Of a stretch of 64,000 nt of DNA, positions 54,672 through 64,000 are shown in pieces. The stretch covers positions 55,102,020 to 55,166,019 of the forward strand of contig CM059567.1 in the NCBI GenBank assembly GCA_030386875.1, written 5' to 3'. Origin of the DNA: Morinoia aosen. Its lineage: Eukaryota > Arthropoda > Malacostraca > Amphipoda > Talitridae. The position numbers and the translations under genes are program-made. Below the pieces are notes generated by a model. That model was not told where the DNA came from. It did not search any database and saw only the letters and a list, made by a program, of their open reading frames with translations. The stretch's first letter is position 1, and every line of letters starts with the position of its first letter.

Positions 54672-57600
54672 AAGGGAAAATTAGCAAAAATTTAAAAATT
54701 TTGGTATTCGAAAATTTTCGTTATCTAATTCACAACAAAAAATCTGCTAACTCTGCATTTATATGAAAAAGAAAAGCGAAGTTTCATTTCGATCTAAAGG
54801 CAGTGAGAGAATATGAAGTATTTGCTCCGCAGAATGTCACCGTCTACCCGAAGTGCGAAGCATGGCTTCCGCGTCCACATCCAATCTTGCGTCAACTCTC
54901 TGGAGAGTCGCTTTCAACTGATTTGTGGCTCTATTGGAAGCCATTCTTCAATTTTGGCCGACACCACAGTTTCTTTCGGTCTCTCTGGTCGTTTATTATT
55001 TATACGAGTGGTTTTTCTTATTGACGGCCAATGACAGAATTTTTCACGCCTCGGAGGCTAGACAAATGAAGAGACGTTCAACCCTTCGCTGGAATGAAAA
55101 TGTTGAGGAAAGTCCGATGCAAATTCTAAAATGTTTCTCAGTGATAGATCAGATAGTTTTGGATTAGACAAGCGAGTTGCACTATTCCGAGACACGTTTG
55201 GCCAGTTTCGGAGGCTCGCCTGGTTATGTTATAATTGACATTATCATGTGCCCCTTCCATAGGACTAAGAAGGAAGTCTAAAACGAGTTTTATCATTTTT
55301 AAGGCCTTAAGTGGTGAAAAAATAGGTTTAGAATTGCCGAGGGCAGCGCAGCGGTCACTGCAGCGATTGAAAGTTTAAGTAGTAGGGTCAAGTTTTGACT
55401 TTAGTAATATTTTTTCACTTGCCATATGTTTTAATCGTGTTTTGTACGGGTAAACTTTAATAGCTCTGTTTTGAGAAGAAAGTAATCTTTTTTGTACATT
55501 TAGGCTTGATAATTTACTTGCAGGATCTCATTTTACACTCAGTTACAACAACGTCACTCCCCATGCTCCACACACTCATTAACGGACAGTGAGCGTTGGA
55601 CGACTTTCATGCGTCCTTTCTAGCTTTGGTATGAGGGACAAGCCTTACTCCAAGGTGTTTATTATGATTGTCTTATGAGCGTCTGGAATGACCTACGGGT
55701 TGTTGAAGCTATAATGGATATCTCGGATATCTGAGGCCACAACAAGTGTCGTTCTGGCTGGCCGCAATCAAGTTACTCTGTACAATAACCATAATTTCTT
55801 CCTTTAATAGGCTATGGTCTTTCACAGGCCAGCCTGTAACTCCTAATAAAGGCCGGTTGGCTTGCAATAACCCGATAATCTGAACTAATGACTAATAACC
55901 CAGAAAACGACCTGTCTAGATAACCTGGCCGAGGGTAAAGGACATTGCAGCGGTGATTCCTGCTCAGATCCCGGCTGATGAGGCCGTTTCTATTCGCTCT
56001 TCGTCTCCGATATTTCTCAGCTGACTCCGTGCCAGAGCCTGTGCTCCCTCTTGCGGAGGAGTAGGTGGAGTGACTGCCACGGGCTCCGTAGTCGACAGAT
56101 AAACTTTATCGAAACGAAAGTTGAACGATTTGAATTTCTTGCGTTCTGTGGTTGGTGTACTTATCTAGTTGCGTTGTGTGCTTACCTTCTGTAAGCCGAG
56201 CAATGTACTGAGAATGTCGTTAAACTTTTTTATGGCAGATCTTGCACCGTCTTACGATTTGTGTGGTATATCAATGGTTACTATATGTATGTCCTGCCTT
56301 CATAATTTATCATTAACTGTTTGTCAGTAAACATTTGTTCAAATAGGGTGCGTAGCAATTCGACATTATTTAAAAACCAATGATTGCTCAGTTTATCATA
56401 TAAATGTCAAAATAATGAGTGAATTGGTAGAGTAAATAAACTTCTAGCAGAAGCATTGGTCTATCTCTAACTGATACTACTTAGAATGAAGACTGACTTA
56501 CAAAAATGTGAGTTTTGATTACTCCGTGGTGTGCATATCCTTTCGTACATGTACGGAGCATGTGCAATCGTACATGATAAAAATTGTAAATTATATTTCC
56601 TTTAGTTATTCTTTTTCTCTTTTATTCAATTCCTGTCTCAGGTCATGGACTCTATTCGTTTTAGTTTCCTCACGTTACAATCGTATTCTGAGAAGTAGCA
56701 AAAAGCAAACATTCTGAAGATATTTCGCTTATTCACAACGCACTTCTAAAGTACCGAAACTTATGTTAATGTTTTTCAGTGTTCTTAAAAATAATTCTCC
56801 GGAGTTGTTTCCGAGTTCACGTCGAAGTTAGCCATGCATTGAAAACCACTTTTATCGACGGCAGCCCCCACAGTGAGTTAATCAAGGATTGGATTAACTG
56901 AGAGCCGTTCCAGGGACAAATTCTAGATTATAGCCACGACGCCGCGATGCAGCAATCGTTTGAATTCGCGCCGAGCGTCATTCAGCATCACACTCCAGGG
57001 AAATAAGGCGCTTTTATTAGGCCTCTAATGCATCCCTCTCCCTCAAAGATGAGCCGCATCTCCTCTTCAACAATTGCTTATTATCTTTCGAGTAGCTTAT
57101 TCGAAGAGAAATTAAAATATCAGCGATTAGAAATTATACTCCAGTGTATACTTTCCTAAAGTCTGTCATACTATCAGGTAATAAAGCCGGTGAGAGTGCT
57201 TGAGGGTTGCAGCAGTGGTTGAGTTTCATATTGAACCTCCTAGGATTTTCGTACAGCGCATTTAAACTGCGTGCTCGCAGGAAAGAAGTGCCGGTAATTG
57301 AAACTGTGAACGGAAGGGAATGAGCGCACATCTCTGCGTAGGAGCCCCCTGCTCTGTTCTTCTTCAAAGGCAACCAAAATTGTATCACAGAAACACACAA
57401 CAAATTAGATGCGTGCGGCAGATCAGAGAAAATCTGTTCGAACTGACAATCATACTGTAGCTTAGTACTTTTCCATTCAAAGTGTTCGATAAGTCAGACA
57501 TCACGTATGTACTTTAGGGACGAGTTTTCCAGATGGCGTACGTAATTTTTATCTAATTATTGCTAGTGTTTTATCGATAGTAAAAATGAGCGAAGTTGTC

Positions 57601-59499
57601 AGAAAAAAATACTGGTGAATCGCGCCAAGGTTGTCGACAACAATCTTGCCCGAGTGAAGTACGAAGACTTCTTTGATATCGCCTCCTTGCTTGATAACAC
57701 TTCCGTGAGACCAGGATAAGGGAGGAATATTCCACGACAATAAAAATTATGAAGTACAATCCGTAGTGAAAAAAATGTACGGCAAACTGAGGATTATCAC
57801 GGTAGGAAACGGTATGATACGATTAATGTGCTATTTTTGTTTAAAGATATTAACATTTGACAGTCCATCAAATGATAACAAAACAGTAATTTTAATTACT
57901 GGGAATAATATCGTGTTTTGCAGCTGGTAAAATCTTGTGTGAAGTAACTCGTTCAATCATTACGGGACGTTGATGCTCAAATACATGATATGAAGTTATC
58001 GGATTATAAATATTAAACACAAATGACGGCAAAAAAACAAAATTTCAGAAAATTTCTCAATAAAAATGAGCTTGTTGTATTGAAGGTATATTTATTAATA
58101 TTTTCAGCTATGAGTAGCAAAGCAGACTTATAAAAATTTTGGTAAAATGTTTTTCTGGATGTATAAATGTAAAAAAGTCTCACCTTCAATCTGTTGCACA
58201 CCTGGCTACATCAAAATTCTCACCTAATTTTAGGCTAATCATAATAAAAAGAATATTTTTACTCACCTCGCGACCTGAAAGTTTTTAAAATTCATGGTAT
58301 ATTATTAATATTCTCGAAATGAATGCATGAGGTGACGCTGCGAACATTCACAACACCGCCGTCTTTTGACGAGAAAAGGTCGTTCTTTTTAGGCCGTAAC
58401 TCAGTTCGTCATCTCTGAAGCAAAAATGGTAGAACAAATTACTAAAATAGGTCACGATGCTAACTACGTATACAGTACTATTTGAAACTTCGAGAAAAGG
58501 GCATAGGAGAGTTCATGATCCTCTCTCAACATAGAATGCTCATAGCGAGTAGAAATCGAAATTGAATATTTACGTAAGCATTTTAGCTTGAATTTTATTA
58601 GTTGCAGCCCAGAAGCTTGATTTTTTACGAGTGCTCGTGCAATATGATGAATTCGATTTCATGAATATAGCGAGGGAAATTTGCGAATATTTCTGCTAGA
58701 AGGATACGAACGCGTAGAATTGTTTGATCTCGGCGTTTTAATCTGTTCGAATACTACCAGTGCACCCATAATGAACAGCATATGATCCTCGCCAATGGAC
58801 GTCAAAAACATCAAAAACTTGAAGTCAGTTAAAATGCGAATAGTCTGAAGTATTAAGAAAGAAATCTAGCATCGCACTGCATGTGCACAACTACAGAGCT
58901 GAAATGTGAGCCAAGGGAGACATCGTAGAGAAGCAAATCGACAAGTATGGTTACTTATTCAAACCTGATATAATTTATTTTATTTCATCCTTTTATCTTT
59001 ACCTCCGATGCGTAAAGATTTGAGTCACACATTGATTCATAGTTTTACTTGCGCAAATTGTGTCATTTGGAATTTTGTAAAGAAGTGATTTTATATTTGT
59101 ATCAAATATGTCAAGATCGTTTATAATGCAAACCGAGCATCAGCGACGCCTCAAACAAGAGACAAAGGAATCTTGGCAAAACTTAACAAACGATAGGAAA
59201 AATCATCTACAGAATTTAGGTGGAGTATGGAAGAGGTAATGAAGCCACAGATGAACGCACTCAATGAGATGTGCTACTCCTGTGGCTTCTAAGTTTTCTG
59301 TCCTCACCAATCAGAGTCACTGCGTTAATGCTGAAAAAAAGACTCTTCGTGAAGTACAATTCTGAGCATTATTTCATCGCCATGAAATTCCATTAATTCT
59401 TCTTGAGCACAAGCAGTGGAGTTTGACAGCAGGATTATAATTTTTGCACAGGAATTGAATAAAAAAGATGAGATGCGATGCTGACAACAGATGTATTCA
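54672..59499. other. No gene recognised
   Basis: Three overlapping plus-strand frames at 54803-55167 read 73-80 residues each, but none shows a domain. GC-rich patches lie at 55920-56100 and 56860-57060. A 43-residue plus frame at 59108-59239 (start MSRSFIMQTEHQRRLKQET) ends at a GTAATG donor-like site and is unrecognised. Confidence 0.35.
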
Positions 59500-59502
59500 A
59501 GA

Positions 59503-59836
59503 AAGTGTTCCTAAGCTCAAAATAAAGATGAACAAAGCAATTTGAAAAAGTGATCCTAAGCTCAAAACGGAGCATAACAAAGCAATTTGAAAAAGTGATC
59601 CTAAGCTCAAAATAAAGATGAACAAAGCAATTTGAAAAAGTGATCCTAAGCTCAAAATAAAGATGAACAAAGCAATTTGAAAAAGTGATCCTAAGCTCAA
59701 AACGGAGAACAACAAAGTAATTTGAAAAGTGATCCTAAGCTCAAAACGGAGCATAACAAAGCAATTTGAAAAAGTGATCCTAAGCTCAAAACAGAGAACA
59801 ACAAAGTATTTTGAAAAAGTGATCCTCAGCCCAAAA
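59503..59836. repeat. Tandem repeat, 45-bp period, ~7 units
   Basis: Units share AAGTGATCCTAAGCTCAAAA and AACAAAG.A.TTTGAAAA; the middle alternates between ATAAAGATG and CGGAGCATA or CGGAGAAC types. One unit lacks a base in the A run. The period is divisible by three, so the minus strand stays open for 121 residues (59862-59497) with a 15-residue hydrophobic repeat (LGSLFQIALFIFILS). I read the frame as a by-product of the period. Confidence 0.9.
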
Positions 59837-62800
59837 CCAAGCTGGCAGCTGACGTATGTCATAGCATATTAGAGTGAAAAATAATTTTTAAAATTTTTCT
59901 GCATTCAAAGTTTTTTAAAGATCTTTACTTTTTACTGTATGCGATATTAGTCAATTAATTCAGTCTTGCGTCTCATCTTCTGTCCTCTATTATCTCACTC
60001 GTTCATTCGTTTTATCACACATACAAGGGATCGCTATTTTTTGGTTCTATCTTTATTTTGAATTCAATTTATGAATACCTGCAAAGACATAAGAGCTGCT
60101 GTTAAATCTACCACACGTCGTGGGGTTGTATGAACTCTTTGATTTCTTACTTTTTCAGATGACATCCAAAATCAACGTAATTTGTGATACCGACCTCTCA
60201 TTTTCTGCCAGAATCCGCGCTGAAGTCTTGTGTGAGACACGCGCAGGGGCAATTGCAGCATTGGTAACAAGACACTGTGATGAGAGATCAAGTTGAGCGG
60301 GTCCCACCACATGACTAAAGCCATAATGTGCTGCTCTTAATTGGATCATGGGTTGATGTTCCCTTCTTTTGTGGAAGGCATCAGCATAAAGATCAGCTTC
60401 CCAGCCGTGCAACCAACAAGCTCAGGGAGTCCGAGACTCGCCTTAAATGTTCAAAGGGTTTCAAAATTGATATCGGGGGACCTTCATAATCAGGTTAAGC
60501 GATCAAGGGAAGTCAAAAAACGGAGAGAAGAAAATGAAAGATTAACGTTTAAATGATCCTCAAGCCGTTGGCAATAAGCTCTGAGGGGAAAAAGAATATA
60601 CAGATACAGATTTCACATTTTTATCTCTGCCAAGAAATCCTTACATTTCCCGCTCAACTAAATTACTATCTTCTACCCCTCCTATAAATTTTTATTCCGT
60701 CCGAAGGAAAAGATTTTAAATCTACGGTAATTAAGATTCATTTTACATTATCCCTAACAGATGAATATATTCCCTAGATGAATATACACAATGAGATTCA
60801 ATAGATAGCTCTAAAGACTTGATACATTTACAGACTGAAATGAAATATGTTCCTGCATTAGCATTTACTCATCTGCAGCTTTTAAAATTTAAAGCCATTT
60901 TCTGTGGCTCGAAAAATTGCGACAGGCTAGACACGATTTGGATTTTTTTTAATTTTCAATTGGTGTTTCGACGTAGATTATAATTATACAATTCATAGAT
61001 AACATTCCTATAAAAATTTTAAATCTCTAATAGTTTCTTCTAATAAATGTGAAAGGTTTCAAAGAAGCAATCTACTCTGGTGATGACGTGACCGAGTATG
61101 ACATGAACTCATATTTTTATTTTAAATTAAGCAGCAGTCGTCTGAATCTAGTGAGTAATTTATTGACTTAGTTGAGCAATAAATTAAAAATTTAATTCTA
61201 TTTTGCAGCTAATCTCTCAATTTGTCGAGCGTTTTCGCTGTTTTAATCGCTAAACACAGAGAGACCTCCACATATGCTAAATTTTTAGGAGCTCTATATA
61301 TTTTGAGCATTAATATTCAAGCTTCGTGGTGCACTTTTTTTGTCTAAACTTGGTCAAATGAATAAAGTGTTGTTGCGCTTTAGAACGCTGACGTATTGAA
61401 ATGTTTTTCCCAACCTATCATGCATATTTGCTGCTTATTTACTTCTCTCACCCTGAAGAAAAACATTGCAAAGGACTTACTTTTGGTCGCACGACGGTGC
61501 TTCTACTGAATCACTAAGCGAAAACTACCGTCAACATGCTTTTCTCCACAGACGGAAAGCAACCCAAGCTCCGAAATACTGACCCAAAACGAAGATGTAT
61601 CAGCTGGAGTTTTCCTGCGAACGTTATCTGCTTCTATTTTGGACAAACTCGAGGGCTCTTTGTAGCCTCCCTCTTGAGTGCTTCATTGTGTGCGGGTGAC
61701 GGCCAATATCGCAGCGCGTCTCCAGTTCTGAGAGACAAGGCGGCGTCGAAGAAGAAAGGGTTGTCGTAATGGACGCAGGTCACTGTATTAACTGAAGAAA
61801 GCGGCGTGTCGCTTACTGATGAGCCCTGGCGTTTCATTAACGCTCCTGCAGTGGCAGACGGAGCCAGTTCTCCGAGTAATGAGAGAGATTCCTAGCAGCT
61901 TCATATCATATTGTAGCCAACTGCTCGAGTGGATCCAGCTTTACCGCGATTCTTGATAACAAAAAAAATAGGAACACACATGTGTGAGGATATTATAATA
62001 CAATGATTGAATTTTATGTAGCAACAAAGAAAATAGTCAATTATAAAATTATAAAACAGTGTCTCTGTGCTGGATCTCACAATAGTATGGAGAAGTTGTT
62101 ATACAATGCTCATTTTTTATGTAGCGACAAAGAAAGTAGTCAATTATATAACACTGGATCTGAACTGGAGCTCACTATAAAATACGGGTGTCTACTTTGC
62201 ACTCTATTGTCTCAATTTTTGTGTCAATAGTTATAAGTTAACATTCCACCCAGGATCTATCTGTGAGTGAAATAGAGCTGTTGAATGTTTATTTTTTTCA
62301 TTGACAACATTTCCATTAGAAGATAAATGGGTTATCGATCACGGAATGTTGGTCAAGGGCTAAAGTTATTTAGGACCATAATAAAGGTTTTCGATTTTTG
62401 ATCAATTGGAGAAACATGTTTGTGGTTTGCTTTCAGAGAAAATTTACCTTCATCATAAAAATAGATAATATTCAGTTAAGGACCTCGATCGTAAATCGTC
62501 TTACGCAGGGCTCGTAAATTCCGTACAAGTTATCCTTTCTTAAAATCAACTCATCAAAATTTTAAGCCACACTATCTCATATAGGACCTCACTACTCTGT
62601 GATATATTCAGTGGCAATAATGTTATTCTTGGACACAAAATTTCAGCAAAATTTTTCAGGCACCATTTGCTGCGTGAGCCCCCAACTTTTTCCAAATTAG
62701 GCTAGCGAGAGCAGCCGCAATTGAAATAGCGTTAACGATTTTAGAAGCTGCGCTGGTAGCACAATGCGACACCCAGATTTTAATCGAGCGCACTTGCATG

Positions 62801-64000
62801 CACAGGACACGAGTCTCTGTGGTCTCTGCAAACCAGACAACAAAAGAGCGGCTTACTCGCCTCGGTCTTTGTAGACGCACGAGTGTTCACCGCAGTATTT
62901 TCTCGATTTTTTCGAGGCTCCCAGAGGGTGGAGTTTTTTTTGGCTTTCCCCAACGAGAGTTTTCCTTTCTCGGAGATGTTGAATCCTAAGAGAAATTGTA
63001 TTTATGTCCAAGGGATTCTTTTGGCCTTTGTTGGATTTTAATTAATTGGCATGGATGATTGCGAGGTAGCGCACAGCCACCAGAATTCTCTCCTATCAAA
63101 CGTCTCTAAAAAGGCTCTCTCGGCCTTTAATTGCTCCCAGGGAATGGAAAAAGAGAAAAATGGCCTGCCTATCATTGTTGACTCTGACTGAGGAAGCGTG
63201 ATTGAGCACCGACCAACACGACATTCCACTGAGGGCAAGGCTCGGAATTTAGCTCAAAGAATACATTCAACTTTTGAACTTCGGGTAAGAAATTTTCGAC
63301 TTAGCTCCTTGAGCAAAACTTCCGAGGCTGCAGCGCAGGACGATAATGTTTCCTTGTACTACCAATATAATGCGTATAATATTCCACCTAATATATGATG
63401 GTTTGATTTCTTTCACAGTATTGCAACAGTTATGATTGCTGTGTCGAAATACTGAATAAAAAATGAGCATCAACTCACTTGAGAAAACTATTTATTTGGA
63501 TGAAATTATTCTCTCTGCGGAGCACTTTTGTTATGGTTCGAGAATCTAAACTAACTTATCTAATCTAATAAGCAAGGAAGCTGTGATTCCTTGAGCGACG
63601 GTTTTACGAACGATGTCGGTCGCAATCGCACTAATGACGAACACTGTATTTCAGCTCTCACCCCGACCACAGCTCGCATTTGCGCTCGTCGTGACGTTAG
63701 AGTGGCGCAGACAATGCAGCTGCTGCACGACAACAGTGCACTACACGAATTACTCAATAAATTATTCGTAATCTGATGCGATTTGTGAAGAATTACACCA
63801 TTTCCATTTAATGCGAACCACAAGCACAGGAGTTTAATTTAAAACCATGCTAGAATAAGTAAAAAATTGGCTCTAACTCCGTGCGAGTAGTGAGGTCTTT
63901 GGTGGAACATTCATCAGCGGTAATTGCTTACATTACAATCGGACGGCGAAGTATAACCTTCCATTGAGCTGAGCAATAAATATCGGAGGCTCAATGCTCC
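59837..64000. other. No gene recognised
   Basis: Unique sequence with GC-richer patches at 60170-60420, 61540-61870, 62660-62990 and 63560-63780, each open in one or more frames of up to 87 residues. None shows a domain, and the patches overlap frames on both strands. The first or last exons of genes outside the window cannot be excluded. Confidence 0.35.

Noticed and set aside
54803..55167. A real gene because three plus frames are open at once
   Set aside because: Simultaneous openness of all three frames reflects low stop density in this patch. No frame has a domain, and a true exon would favour one frame.
59108..59239. Helitron or domesticated-transposase N-terminal exon
   Set aside because: The charged 43-residue frame ending at a donor-like site is too short and lacks any diagnostic motif.
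1..64000. CRISPR array, phage, operon or bacterial defence system
   Set aside because: The tandem arrays here have contiguous units without unique spacers, no long prokaryotic ORFs or ribosome binding sites exist, and the mobile elements are eukaryotic.

Overview
This window looks like non-coding, repeat-rich nuclear DNA of an invertebrate, most likely an insect or other arthropod. It is AT-rich and has no open frame that reads as an intact conserved protein. CpG is common in most of it but nearly absent from one block, the mosaic pattern expected of invertebrate gene-body methylation. The mobile elements are also of types common in insects: a Tc1/mariner transposase fossil, TTAA-flanked MITEs, a tRNA-derived SINE and a short retroposon. 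No species can be named. All identifications come from reading the sequence and comparing parts of the window with each other; nothing was checked against a database.

Layout. 0-3.4 kb: mostly unique sequence with one TTAA-flanked MITE. 3.4-22.3 kb: dominated by about 16 copies or fragments of one ~360-bp retroposon, here called family R. All but two lie on the minus strand. Four insertions have clear 13-16 bp target-site duplications, two are nested in older copies, one is 5'-truncated, and the tails are (AATCT)n or (TAA)n. I saw no copy of family R from 22.3 to 64 kb. The same interval holds several minisatellites, one of which appears to have grown out of a family R copy, a 169-bp tandem duplication and another MITE.

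23.1-29.85 kb: a CpG-depleted, AT-rich block with sharp edges. I infer a germline-methylated transcription unit, probably on the minus strand, with its 5' end near 29.9-30.1 kb and its 3' end near 23.15 kb. Two insertions inside it keep their CpGs and so look young: a tRNA-derived SINE (27.0 kb) and a 379-bp terminal-inverted-repeat element with a 9-bp target duplication and a YY1-type motif (28.8-29.2 kb).

30-64 kb: mostly unique intergenic or intronic DNA. It contains a TTAA-flanked MITE (31.0 kb) with a relative in opposite orientation at 54.4 kb, an eight-monomer higher-order repeat (34.4-34.8 kb), a 111-bp tandem duplication (35.0 kb), a broken Tc1/mariner transposase on the minus strand (36.2-36.8 kb), a CpG-rich promoter-like block at 46.3-46.6 kb flanked by two short divergent ORFs, and a 45-bp-period repeat (59.5-59.8 kb). 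Most longer ORFs in the window come from repeats or low-complexity sequence. No gene set working as a pathway can be described.
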